In this document: piece by piece, positions 44,780 to 58,300 of the stretch
Layout of the letters: every line of letters starts with the position of its first letter
How positions within the stretch are numbered: the first letter of the stretch is position 1
NCBI GenBank assembly: GCA_037954325.1
Contig: JBBMNZ010000015.1
Coordinates: 17,773,501-17,837,500 of the forward strand
Length of the DNA: 64,000 nt
Source of the DNA: Fistularia commersonii
Taxonomy: Eukaryota > Chordata > Actinopteri > Syngnathiformes > Fistulariidae
Direction: 5' to 3'
The notes under the pieces: generated by a model
The model's database searches: none
What the model was told of the DNA's origin: nothing
Seen by the model: only the letters and a program-made list of their open reading frames with translations
Translations under genes and position numbers: made by a program

Positions 44780-45880
44780 TCGCGTTCTTTATGTTCTGCC
44801 TGCGTGACGGCGCCGCTAAGAAATAATCAGACGTTAGCTGCGACGACCCGACAGCTGTCAATCACCGTCACCTTGACAACCGGTTTGAATTTGACCTGGA
44901 ATATTATATTATTTTCACCTCCTTCCACTCGTCCATGTTTCAGAAAAACGATTGTTGTATCACTTGTATGTTGTATGTTTTTGTAAACAAAAAATATTTC
45001 GTTTAATTTATCAACTACTTTATGTTTGTTATAGATTATGATATATAAATACAAATAAAAACAAATTTTGAAATATTAAAATCAACATGACAATTATTAC
45101 TACATCATTATTATGATATTACAAGAATATTTTATCTTATCTATTTATATAAGTTTCTTAAGTATATAAAATAACATTTAAACATGGTTTTGATGTGACT
45201 GATCTTCATTTTTAGCCTTCTAAATCAGAGATAATCGAAAACTTATCAATAAATACACAAATGGTTAAATAAAAAACAGATTAAGAGGCAAACAAATAAA
45301 TGAAATTGATAAGTAATTGGATATGAAAGAAAACACAAAAAATAACGTTATAAAATAGGAATAAATTAAAAATCAAAATATAGGATTTGTGCACGTCCTT
45401 TAGAAATATTTTTGCATTTCTAATGAAAGGGGGCGGAGCTTGATCGACTGAAGCATCTCGTCCGTCGTTTTTATTTCTTTTCTAAATTTTAAAGCTATTA
45501 TTGTATCATTTCAGCTATTAGCACGTAGCTCTCAGCGCTGGTGGAATTAGTAGTAACAGATGATCTGTGCTTGCTAACCCTCGGACCGGTCGAGGCAGAA
45601 GGCCGCCCAAATAAAATTATTTTATCCAAATAAAATCTGACATCTCCGCTTCCCGCTCGTCACTTCCTGTCCGCGAGGCCACGAGAGGGCGGCGTGGAGC
45701 CGAGCCGTCCGGAACGGCCCTTCTTTCTATCTAAAATGGAGAGGACGGCGAAGACGGAAGGATGGCGAGGCGTTTGCGAGGTGGCGGCGGCCGTCGGGGG
45801 GGTCAATCAGGTGGAGGCGGCGCAGCAGACACTTTGGGGAACAGCCATTTTATTAATCAAATGTTTCACTGTGTGTTAGT
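44780..45880. other. AT-rich intergenic spacer between convergent pcp4 and dscam
   Basis: Mostly A/T-rich sequence without open frames of note. This is the tail-to-tail space of two convergent genes. Confidence 0.6.
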
Positions 45881-45885
45881 TTCTC

Positions 45886-46912
45886 TTTATTTCCGGCGCC
45901 ACCGCGGTGGAACGCCCATGTCAAAAATAAAAAGTGACACTTTTTTTTTTCTTTTCTCCTCCTCGTCGCCGCGGTCGCGTTTTTTTTTTTCCTTTTTTTT
46001 TTTTTTTTTTTTTTTTAAATGACCCTCGCGGAGACGGCGAGCCCGAGAACCGGCGGGAGGCGGCGGCGGCGGCGTGACCTCACAGCACCTCAGGGTCACG
46101 GCCGCCGTCCCCCCAAAAAAAACAAAAACAAATAACAGAACCGGGGCGGGAGGAGGTTCGGGGGGGGGGGGGGGCAGACAACAGCAAAAACAGCATTCCT
46201 TCAGATATTTCCCATTGACAGTGTGGTGGTGGTGGGGGGGGGAGGGGGGTTGGATTGTCTCACGTTATTTATTTCAACATTTCCCTGTAGAGGAGCGTCG
46301 CCGTGGCGACAGTAAATCTACTGAGGAGAGCCTGGGTGGGAGGGGGGGGGGCGAGTAGGACGGGGTTCTTTCTAGTGCATTGAGAGGAGTGGGGGGGGGT
46401 ATTTGCAGACACCCGCGACCCTCGTCATCACCGGTCGCCACGGGAACCCGAACCACTCCTCCTCGTATTCTTTGCCGGTACAGTGAAGCTCCCGGAGACA
46501 CGACCAGAGACTTTTCAGATCCATATTGCACCATCGGGGGGTCGGAGGGGGTTCGGGGGGCACAGAGGAAAGACCAGCAGACTCCGTCTTCCTAATCAAA
46601 CCAAGATATGTGCAAACATGACTAAGACTTTATTAACCAAATCAACTCTTCCCTGTAATATCCACAAATAAAAGTGATTTCTCTTTTTCATATATATATT
46701 TATAGTAATAAGAATAATAAATCTTCACGTCGGATAACTTCCCGTTCCAGGCCGCGTCGGGAGTCCTCGTCGCCGGTCCCCATGCATCCATAGGAAATAG
46801 AATTTTTATTAATTTTTTTTTTTTTAATTTATTTCATTTTTTTTTTTTGTCTATTTTTTTTTTCTTCAAAAACAGGTAACAATTCGAGAGCAGCTCTCCG
46901 GAAAGGGGTGCG

Positions 46913-46958
<46 letters not shown>

Positions 46959-47149
46959 GGAGGGGGGAAGGACGTCCAGGTGTGTGTGTGTGTGTGTGGG
47001 GGGGGGGGTTGTCATGAAAACTGTTAATTTGATAATCAATAATTAATGATCGTTAATAGCTGGCGCCTAGAGGGGGATGAGATTAGATGGCGCCCCCTGC
47101 TGGGGATTGGCAGAGCTCCGACGGGTGGGGGTCGGGGTCGGGAGTGTGT

Positions 47150-47200
<51 letters not shown>

Positions 47201-47424
47201 GGGGGTCTCCAGTGAAAAGTAAAGGAATACAAACAGGGGGGGTGTTAAATAAATAAAAGGAGATTAGTAAAAGTGGCCCCGCCCTGGGAGGAGGGGGGCG
47301 TATGTACACGACTGCGTGGTGAGTCAGTTTACTGCACTTGCGTGTTGAGTCCGGCGTGTTAGCGGGCTCGAGCGGCTCCGGGGGGCCCCGGCCCCGGCCC
47401 CGGCCCCGGCCCCGGCCCCTGCCG
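45886..47424 (-). other. dscam: dscam 3'UTR (extent inferred)
   Basis: The region after the dscam stop is G-rich on the plus strand with several possible AATAAA signals on the gene strand (TTTATT at 45886-45891 and 46268-46273). It also contains a poly(T) block at 45979-46017, (GT)n tracts at 46914-46955 and 47145-47199, and a (GGCCCC)6 tract. The true end was not determined. Confidence 0.45.
47384..47419. repeat. dscam: (GGCCCC)6 hexanucleotide repeat
   Basis: Six uninterrupted GGCCCC units on the plus strand, hence (GGGGCC)6 in dscam mRNA, beginning five bases after the stop codon. Confidence 0.97.
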
Positions 47425-47804
47425 TTATACCAGCGTGTAGGACTTTGCGTAGGGGTTGCTGCTCTGTTTCAGGTGTCCTCGCGAGTCCAGCAGGGACTCC
47501 TGGGAGGTGCTGAGCTTGGCGGCCTGGGCCAGCTCCGAGCCCTCCCGGTGGGGGAGCGTGGCGGCCGAGCCGGGCTGCCACTGCGCCGCCGGGTCCCTGC
47601 CGGCCTGCGGGGCCTCCGTGGGCGTCGGCGGCGCCATGCGGGACGGCCGCTTCAGAGAGCGGCTCTTCTGGGGCTCCAGGCACGCCTGGCCCATCGCCGC
47701 GCGCTCGCCGCCCGCCGCGCCGCGCGAAGAACCAGAGCAGGACAGACCGCGGTTCAACAGGAAGTCCATGCGCAGGTACGGGGGCAGGTGCACCAGCTCG
47801 CCGC
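47425..47804 (-). CDS. dscam: dscam last coding exon
   Basis: Encodes GELVHLPPYLRMDFLLNRG through NPYAKSYTLV and TAA at 47425-47427. The acceptor CCCCTCAG follows a (GT)n tract directly. Confidence 0.96.
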
Positions 47805-47809
47805 CTGAG

Positions 47810-47843
<34 letters not shown>

Positions 47844-47993
47844 GTTAGACATACATACACAGGGTCACATACACATAAACAGGGTTGGATAGACACACAC
47901 ACACACACACACACACACATGGTTAAACATACATGCACAGAGTCAGATACACATACACAGTGTTCGATAGACACACACACACAGGGTCAGATC

Positions 47994-48031
<38 letters not shown>

Positions 48032-48074
48032 GTCAGATCCATACACACACACACACACACACATGTGCACGCGT

Positions 48075-48109
<35 letters not shown>

Positions 48110-48239
48110 GTTACACATACATACACATGGTCAGATACACACACACACACACACACATACGGTTACACATACATACCCAGTGTGTGTCAGACACACATAC
48201 ACAGGGTTGGATAGACACACACACACACAGGGTCAGAGC

Positions 48240-48280
<41 letters not shown>

Positions 48281-48365
48281 ACAAACACATGGTTACACAT
48301 ACATACACAGGGTCACATACACATACACAGGGTTGGATATACACACACACACACAGGGTCAGAGC

Positions 48366-48404
<39 letters not shown>

Positions 48405-48460
48405 ACAAACACATGGTTACACATAGATACACAGGGTCACATACACATACACAGGGTTGG

Positions 48461-48501
<41 letters not shown>

Positions 48502-48606
48502 CTCAGATACACATACACAGCTTTGGGCACACATACACAGGGTTGGACACACACACAGTCAGACACACGCGCGCACACACACATGTAGTCTGCAAGACAC
48601 ACACAG

Positions 48607-48643
<37 letters not shown>

Positions 48644-51600
48644 GCAACACACACACAGTCAGACACATGTACACAGGGTCAGATACACACACACACACGC
48701 ACAAACTCACAGTCAGACACACATACACACAGTCAGCGACAAACACACAGTTAGCCACACAAGGTCAGACACACATACATGATCAGAGACACACACACAC
48801 ACACATGGTCAGACACACACAAAAGATCAGACTCACATGCACATCCACGCACACGCACACATACACACTTCCAGTCACACACAAACACACACAAGGTCAG
48901 ACACACACTTCCAGTCAAACACAAACACACGCACACACAAGGTCAGACACACACATTCAGTCACACATCCAGAAACACACACACACACAAGGTCAGAGAG
49001 AGAGAGACACACACACACACACACACACGCAAGGTCAGACACACACACACACGTCAGACACACACATACAGTCATACACACACATACAGTCTCACACACA
49101 CACACACATACACAGCGCTGGTAACTTCTGAATCTCCACCTGGAACGTCAACAAACGGCGGCCATTTTGGATTCTGTGAAAGTTTCATCTGAGCAGCAAA
49201 AGTTTATGTTTTATACAAACAGAGAAGTAATACTTCTATGTTGTACTATGATACTGGTAATACTTCTATATAGTACTATGACACTGGTAATACTTCTATA
49301 TAGTACTATGATACTGGTAATACTTCTTTATATAGTACTATGACACTGGTAATACTTCTTTATATAGTACTATGCTGCTGGCAATACTTCTTTATATAGT
49401 ACTATGCTGCTGGTAATACTTCTTTATATAGTACTATGACACTGGCAATACTTCTTTATATAGTACTATGCTGCTGGCAATACTTCTTCATATAGTACTA
49501 TGACACTGGTAACAGTTCTTCATATAGTACTATGCGACTGGTAACAGGTCTTTATAGCCTGCTGAGAACACTTCTTATGTAGTACTACGGTAACATTAGT
49601 ACTTCTTTATACAGCACTTTCCCGCTGATATGACTTTTTTTAAATACTACTGTTTCTATGATAATACTTCATAATATTGTAGTATTGCATTAAAAAGACT
49701 TCTTTTTTAGTATTTCATTTTGCATAGTATCATACCTCTGTTTATACCTTTTTATGTTGTACATCTCACTGATACTACTACTTTATATAGTACTATACCT
49801 CTGATGATATTTCTTTATATAGTACTGTCTCTGATAATACTTTTTTATATTGTCTATCCCCACATTAGTACGTCTTTATGTCGTAGTATCCAACTAGTGA
49901 GACTTCTTTATGTAGTATTTTGCCACTGATAATACACCTTTGTATAGTACTATCCCCTCTAATCTTCCTCTATGTCATACATCTCACTGATATACAGTAA
50001 ACTTTACGCAGTAATCTTCTCCTGATAATACTTTGTTTTTTTATGTAGTACGTCTCATTGATACTACTTCATATAATGCAATTCCAGTCTCCCCCTGATC
50101 ATACTTCTTAGTGTTGTACTCTGAAAGTAGCGTGCCAAGCGAACATCGACCCGCTGCAGGTTCAGAGGAGATGACGGTTGCGTTCAGAGGCCAGGCGTGA
50201 AGCTACCAGAACCTCCTGGAACGATGGTGCGCCATCTCCTCAGTTGAGGGTGACCCCATGGTCAAGGCGGCGGAGGTCACCCTCGACCGTGGGGTTTGGG
50301 TGTTTGACAGGAGGACGGAGGGTGTTGGTAAGCGATGGCGTCGTGGTCGGGGTTAGGATGGAGGGAGGTGGAGGAGCCTCACCCGGTCTGTGGGCCTTGG
50401 GCACGGCCATGTTCATGACCCGGCTGACGTCCTGAGGCTTGGGCGGGGAGGCGGTGAAGCGGCAGATGCCCGACTCGGACGGCGTGCTGGAGGTCAGGCT
50501 GTCGGTGTAGTCGTTGGTTCCCGCCGTCATCTGCTCCGACGAGGTGTCCGAGATGAAGCATTCGGTGATGGTGAACTTGGCGTGGCGCAGCTGCTCCTCC
50601 ATCTTGGCGTGCTCGTAGGCCCTGGCCAGCTCCTCGTACGTGGAGGACGCGCTCTCCGTCGACACCATGCTGCTCCGCGCCCGGTCTGGACGGGGGCGGG
50701 GTTAGCGGGGGAAGGGGGCGGGGTTAGTGTGAGGATTAGGCGGCGGCGTGGCTGTCGTCTCGCTTGGTCAAAGATGATGTTAAACACGGGTTAAACCCGG
50801 AAGGTGGAGGTGGACGCGATGACCCTTCTTACCTGTGTCCTGAGACGGGCTAACGCTGTAGCTGTCGCTCTCCTTGTCGACGGAGCCGGCGACCCTGGGC
50901 GTGGGCAGCCTCCAGTCTGTGCTGAGGGTGTGGGAGGACACCGGCGGATGTGGACGGTTCAGCGTCCACTGGCTAGCGTAGCGGTTGCGGGCCGCCGGTC
51001 CGGCTTTGGCCGTGCGGCGGGCGGTCGGGTCTGAGGGCGAGGAGGGGGAGGAGCTACAGGTCAGGAAGGCTGCGATCGGGTGATCGGGGACAAAGAGGCG
51101 GCAGAGCGGACGGCGAATCTGTTATCGTACGCCGACCATCCTGCAGGACACTGGGGTTTCTGACGGACAGAACGGAGTGTGGATCCTTTCACTGGAATTC
51201 ATTCATTATCTACTGCTCATCCTGGACTCAAGGTTGTGGGGGACCTGAGGCCTGGACCAGCTTTCATTGGTCAGGAGATGGGGTTCACTCTGGGTCAATC
51301 ATGGAACCACATACAGATAAACACTAGCTTTCACTCACTCACTCATTCATTTCTCACTTAAAGACATACAACATTCGCCCCCTTGTTTATATGTCATCTA
51401 GAGACATACAACATTCGCCCCCTTGTTTATGTGTCATCTAGAGACATACAACATTCGCCCCCTTGTTTATGTGTCATCTAGAGACATACAACATTCGCCC
51501 CCTTGTTTATATGTCATCTAGAGACATACAACATTCGCCCCCTTGTTTATGTGTCATCTAGAGACATACAACATTCGCCCCCTTGTTTATATGTCATCTA

Positions 51601-54600
51601 GAGACATACAACATTCGCCCCCTTGTTTATATGTCATCTAGAGACATACAACATTCGCCCCCTCATTCACTCTTCTGCACAATGCAGGGTCTCCAATGAA
51701 CCTCCTGCAAGAGAACCCTGAGGAACCCCATGCAGAGATAGGGACCTTCTGGCTGACAGGAGGAGGTTCAAAGCCCTGCTCCTCAATGCAATCTGTGGAA
51801 AATAAGAACCTCCCAGTCGTATTAACGACTGCGGTGATTGACAGCTGACGGTTAATCCGATCCTAAATCAAAGTAACGTGGTGGCACGTACGTGCACATT
51901 CTATGGATGATGAGGTTGAGGAAGAAGAAGAAGAAGAGTCCGTACTGGACTTACTGGTTCCTGGTCTGGCGTCGGACACGTCCACCAGCGGCCCGGTGGC
52001 CTGGGAGAGCGACTGGTAGTGGACGGTGTGGGTGACCGTGGACGACTTCTGTTTCTGGGTTTCGCCAAAGTCGTTGTCGGTGAGCAGCACGGTGGACCTG
52101 TCGTCTGCGGAGGCGGCAGAAGAAGGACCGGCTCAGGGAGAGGGTGGAGGTGTTTTACAGAGAGGTGGCGGGGGAAGAGGACGAGGGCACTGACCGACGG
52201 TTTCCATGGTGTCTCGCTCCTCGATGAGAAGCTGGGCTCGGGGGATGTCGATGTGCATTCGGAGAGTCTGCTGCTGCTTGTTGATTGGCTCTGCCGGACG
52301 GGTGTTTTTACTGCAACCAATCAGATACAGACTCGGTGAGCGACAGAGAACCTCGACTGACCGAATGACGAACCAGTCAGGAGCGCAGGTTCTCACCTCA
52401 TGAGCATCTCAGCCAGGCTTTTTGCATCTGTGCCGCAAGAAGAAGGCAACCATTACTCGACATTCTCAAGACAGCGGGGAGTTAAGATGGTGAGATCGGA
52501 CCGGCGGCGCCGCCTCACCTCGGAGCCTCTTGAGCCGCTGCTCCCTCCTCCTCCTCCTCAGCACCAGCAGGCCGATGAAGATCACGACGATTCCCACCAG
52601 CACGCAGGAAATGGTCACCATCATCTTCAGACCTTCCCCGCCCCCGGAGGTGTCCTCGCTCACGTTAGGTGCCTTCACCAGAGGGGCGATGGTACCTGTG
52701 TGGGTGAGAAGGGAGTTTGTGTTAAACTTCCAAGCATACAACGTGGTGGTAAAAGTTCTAGTGGTAGATGATTTTGGATTTCAGTTAAACATCAGGTGAT
52801 CAATTGTCTCCTAAGCATTTTGAATGTACCAGGAGTTGCCAAACATACTATGTGATAGAAGACTATCGGCCAGAGTAAAATGGAAAGGTGTACAAGACAG
52901 TGGTGAGACCAGCGATGAAGTGTGGACTAGAAACTGTTCCAATGACCAAAAGACAGCAGGCAGAACTAGAGGTCGCAGAGATGAAGATGTTGACGTTCTC
53001 TTTGGGAGTGACCAGGATGGAGAGGATCAGGAATGAGTCTATCAGAGGAACAGCACATGTTAGATGTTCTGGAGAGAAGGTCAGAGAAGCCAGACTGAGA
53101 TGGTTGGGTCATGGACAGAGGAGGGATAGAGAATATATTGGTAGACGGATGCTGGAATTGGAGCTGCCAGGCAAGAGGTCTGGAGGAAGACCAAAGAGAA
53201 GATTTATGGACGTAGCGAGAGAAGATATGATGGTAGTTGGTGTGAGAGAGGAGGATCCAGAGAATAGGGTTAGATGGAGAAGGTTGACTCGCTGTGGCGA
53301 CACCTGAAGGGAAAAGCCGAAAGAAGAAGAAGAATCTGTCACAGGGGTGCAGGACATGTATGACCGAGACAAAGTGATGATTGAGATGTTTTGGACATGA
53401 ACAAAGGAGTGTTCATGTCCAAACCATGGTGAAGATCTGGGTAGAAGATTGCTGAAGGTGAAGCTGCCAGGCAAGAGGTCTGGAGGAAGACCAAAGAGAA
53501 GATTTATGGACGTAGTGAGAGAAGATATGAAGGTAGTTGGTGTGAGAGAGGAGGATCCAGAGAATAGGGTTAGACGGAGAAGGTTGACTCGCTGTGGCGA
53601 CACCTGACGGGAAAAGCCGAAAGAAGAAGAGGAAAAGAAGGAGTTGCCAAACAAGCTAGAACTACTGCCGCCTGTGAGGAGATGTACCGTCCACTGTTCA
53701 TGTGTCAACTCACTGCCGTCATAGCTGAGCGTCGCAAACTTCACCCTCTTCTCGGCGTAGCCGGCACTGTTGGAGACCTTCATTTGCAGCTCGTACCAGG
53801 TGGCCTCCTGCAGGTCGTACAGGATGTAGCTTTTGGTGAGGGAGGTGCGCTGTGCTGTGGTCCACGTGGGCGAGTCCACCGCGCGATACTCCAGCGTGAA
53901 GGAGGTTATTGGGCATCCCCCGTTATTCCAGCCGTTCAGGTTGAGCTTGACGCGTGTGGCGTTGATGCTGGTGAAGAGCTCCTGCTCTTTGGAGTACTGA
54001 GGTTCTACAGAGGAGGAGGAGAAGCAAGAATAAACCCAGCTACCAAAGAAAACACAAATTGTGCACACATGGGATCCCTTCATACCTTTCCCATGAGTCT
54101 TTGCTTCAATGATCTCACTGATGCGCCCCGGTCCCACTGCATTCTGAGCCGTGAGGGTGAACTTGTACCAGGTGCCACACTTGAGGTTCTCAAGCCGATA
54201 GGAGCGCTCGCTGGGACTGATGGGGAAGTTCCCCCACTGCTCGCTGTTGTCCTCTGAATACTGCAGGATGTAGCCTGGGGCGGGTCGACCGGGCGGGTGA
54301 ATGTCAATCAAATGGTCACGTGACAAATAAACATTAGCTGACAAGATGGAAGGCTGACCTCGTATGGAGCTTCCTCCGTTGTCTCCTGGGATCCAGGAGA
54401 GGGTGATGGAGGTGGTGGTGGTCTTGGTCACAGTGAGGCGAGGCTGGTCTGGTGGAACTGGACAACAGGGAGAGAAGATGCGACACCCTGAGCGGACTTT
54501 GGAAAACTAGTCAGGACCCTTTCAGTGCATCTTTTCATGAAGACATACAACTATCGACCTCTCACTCACACATCATACAGGGACATACAAGTCATCGCCC

Positions 54601-55245
54601 TCCCATTCACCCTTCAAGAGAGGCCCAAAATCTATGTGTACTGTGACAAACCGTCCCGCGGCATCCTTCCCTGATTTTGGGATGGCCCCACACTGTCTTA
54701 TCTCTGACGCGGGTTCAAAACAGGAAATCAACCATCACTTGAAAACTGGGCACATCCTTCTTAACCAGCTGATACAGGATCAAAACGCTGCATTTGAGTA
54801 AGACAAACAGTTCTTGGAAGTGGAACCTATAGTACCAGTAGTGGCTCCCTTGGTCGCATCTCCTACCTTGAACCTGCAGGTTGAGGACTATCTTGTCGGA
54901 GCCGAAGCTGTTGCTGGCCACACAGGTGTAGTTCCCGGAGTCCTCGGCCTTCACGGTGCGGATCACCAGGCTGCCGTTACTGTGGACACTCCGCCGGCTG
55001 TCAATCACAACAGGCCCTGGCGTTCCGTTGCTGAGACACGAGGATGGAAACTCGGTTTCTATTCTCCTGGGCTCTCCTCAGAACCATGGTAGATGTTTGA
55101 AAGGTTGTTTGAGTGACTCACATCTCCTTCAGCCACTTGATGGTCGGAGAAGGATCTCCCACCGCCTTACAGGGCAACACAATGTCCCTCATCCAGGGGG
55201 TGGTGACGGTCCTGTTGAAGGTCAGGATACGAGCCGGAGCTAGAG

Positions 55246-55313
<68 letters not shown>

Positions 55314-58300
55314 ATCCCTTGGGTATTTTTGGTCCTCACAATATAACCTTAGATCAATCGATACCAAGTGATATTTTCATGTTAAGGAGATGTTTCTGAC
55401 TGGCGGACCATGGATCGATAAGCTGGAACTCTCAAAGTGTCCACTCGGTTCCTCCACTTACCTTCTGCCATGGGCTTGACGGTGATGATCTCGCTGGCGT
55501 TCCCGCGGCCGGCGGCGGTGACGGCCACCACCCAGATGCTGTACTGCCGGTTCCTGCTGAGGTTGGGGATGCGGTAGAAGAAGACATCGGGGGCGGCTTC
55601 AAACTCACTGCTCACCTGATGGAGATATTTCAAGAAAAGGTTTCAGTGCGATGGTGATGCTTCCTGTCAGATCCAGGCTGGCTGGTGCTGAACAATGAAA
55701 CATCTCAGATGAACTGGAAGAGTTCGACTCCTCTTTGGTCCACATGGTGGTTTCACAAAACATCATCCTTGACAACTCAGGGCCTCCAATTGACCTCCAA
55801 CATGAGGAACCCAGAGAACCTGGAGGAACCTCAGGCAGACGAGAGGAGAACATGGAGACTCCACACAGAAAGACCACAGGAGTCCAACCAGGGACCTTCT
55901 GGCTGTGGGGTGAAGGCCCCACAGTGGAGGCTCTGCACCATCGTGCCGTCCAGGGATTAAGATGTATCTGTCTATCTTTTGTGCAGTGAGAGTCACCTTT
56001 GTCTTTGACTACAGAAATCTGAAGTTCTTCCGCGCGTCCAAGCCTGAGGCTCCTTCAACCACCTCCTTTGCATCTAAGCTGGACATCTGTCACCAAAATA
56101 CTGTGGAATTTATTTTGGCGTACCGTCGGATGTGGGTTGGAGCAGAAAACAGTGTATTTCCTGATGATGCCGTTGACTTTGAGGGGCGGAAGCCAGGACA
56201 CGAACACCACCGAGTTGGATGCCGCTGCCGCTTTCACGCCTGCCGGAGGACCAGGAACTGAAAAGGGGAACATTGAGCGGTTGGACATTTCAGGAAACAC
56301 TTGGAGACACTTATCTGGGCTTTGCACCTTCGGAGCAGGCGAACCAAAGTGCGGCTAAACTCGAGTCTACGACTGGTTGAGCACCTCCGGCAGGTGGGTG
56401 GGGATGTTTCCTACCGTCCTCCTTGGTGCGGGTGTAGATCTGTTCACTTCGAACGCCATCGCCGGCGCGGGTGAAGGCCAACACCTGGATGCTGTAGTTG
56501 GTGTACTTCTCCAGTCCGTCCAGCTCCAAGGAGGGCTTGGAGGTGGTCACGTTCCTGATCTCGCCGAGCTCTGAGGGACAGAATGCAGGAGGGTCAAATG
56601 AAGCTCAATGATTGGAAACAACCCAGGAACACGACAAGCTATAGATGGTTCAAATCGTTCTTCACTTCCCAAGGCCTCCATGCCAGGCTGTGAAGATCCG
56701 TTTGAGGTATTTAAGGGATGTTGCTGCCCTCTACTGGCCGGTGATAGTACACATTCTAACAAATAAGCTCTACTGTATATGTATCTTTAAAAGATTACCA
56801 ACTGAGCTTCAGACTGTTATCTTGCAAACTAGTTACGGTTGTCAGGTCTGCAGTGCTGGCACTCTATGGGACGTCCAACGGGATGTGACAGTGCAGGGGT
56901 CAGAGGTAACTGCACTGTCACAACCAATCCTGTCCACACAAACCCAGCATGTGACGAATGGCTGGGGGATGTTGTCCGAGGCGAAGGGTGAAGGACAACA
57001 AAATTCTCCAAGATAGGGCTCCAATATCCCAGGATGCACCTGAGCTGCTCGGAGCTCCGCCTTGCTTGTGTCTATCCACCACCTCTTTGCGATGCACGGT
57101 GCCATTTGGAGGCCATGGTGTTTACCGAATGGCTAAAATTAGCCGATGGACTACGATGCGGACTCGAGTTGCTACGAAAAAATGTGTCAGGATACGTTGT
57201 TTTTTTCCCAAACAAGGGTCTGTACTTGGCAGGGGTACTTCATGTTTCCCGTTAGAATAATACCAGGAGATGGATGATTTAAGAATACAAGTCATTGTCC
57301 CTGGTTGCATCTGGTGACCAAACCGCTGGGACAACGTACCTCCATCGGGCAGGTTGGCCCAGTAGATGACCCTGAAGCCCAGCAGGTTGCCGTTCAGTGC
57401 ATCTTTGGGTGGGGTCAGCCAGGACAGGGAGATAACCTCAGGGGATGTGGCTGTGGCCTGGACGTTCTCCGGAGGGCGGCTGGGAACTGAGGGACCAAAA
57501 GACAAAGCATGAAAACACCGGACGGATAGATGTGCTGCAGTACCATCCATCCACCGCCAGGCTGCGACACACCCAAGCATATCCCCCATGGCCGCTGTCA
57601 CCGTGCCGACGGCTCTGTTTGTGTTGGGGGAGGAAGCAGGACTAAAGAAGCTCTGCAGCATTTTTAGCCTGAAACACTTCCTACGTCGATCCGGTCCTGA
57701 CCTCCACGCACAGATTTACACGAAAACACTTCTCTTTGTTTGTTCAGAATCTCCCTTCTTTAGACACCGGATAACTAACTGCCTCAACGAGCCTCTTATT
57801 ACTATAGGAACTTTCTGCAGTTCCTAGAACCTTTTCAGTCAGGGAGACCCTTTCTTGGTGCACTGGGAAGGCAGAGGAACTGGGGACCATGGACCTCAGC
57901 TCCTAGCACCATCTCAGCTCCTACTCTGAGGTCTTATTTATATTTCAATAGGAACTCATTGGTGCTTGGTGATTGGTGGAAGTCGTAAGCCGCGCCCATT
58001 ACTAGATACTTCTTGTGGACTGCACCGCTTTTAAAGCATCTCCTGGTTACTGCTCAGATGTTTTCTTGAGACACAATGGACAGAATCAGTGAGAAATGGA
58101 ATGGAAGGAGGTCCAAGCTGTTCTGGCCTGCTACACCTCAGAGGGGTTTCCAGGGCTCGCAGAGGAACATCTAATTTTAGGACAGAATAAGTGCAAAGTT
58201 AGCTAACGGCTAATGGGGTTCTTCACACAATAGAAGCAGGGAGAAGATAAAAACACTTTAACCATCTGGTGGTCTACGGTTATTTTTCTGTGAACGCCCC

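Noticed and set aside
46074..46358. Gly/Arg-rich plus-strand frame near the dscam 3'UTR
   Set aside because: It arises from G-runs and simple sequence; no supporting signals.
47841..49192. A 313-codon His/Thr frame and its overlapping partners
   Set aside because: A by-product of the CA-rich array within the last dscam intron.
50390..50794. 134-codon plus-strand frame opposite the dscam tail exon
   Set aside because: An antisense shadow of a GC-rich coding exon.
51362..51662. CRISPR-like regular array
   Set aside because: Copies are contiguous 40-bp units with no distinct spacers, in a vertebrate intron; it is a minisatellite.
53109..54431. 440-codon single minus-strand frame taken as one exon
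   Set aside because: It runs through real FN3 exons and the intervening introns and LINE; the family sequence and GT/AG sites show separate exons at 53714-54004, 54086-54274 and 54359-54457.
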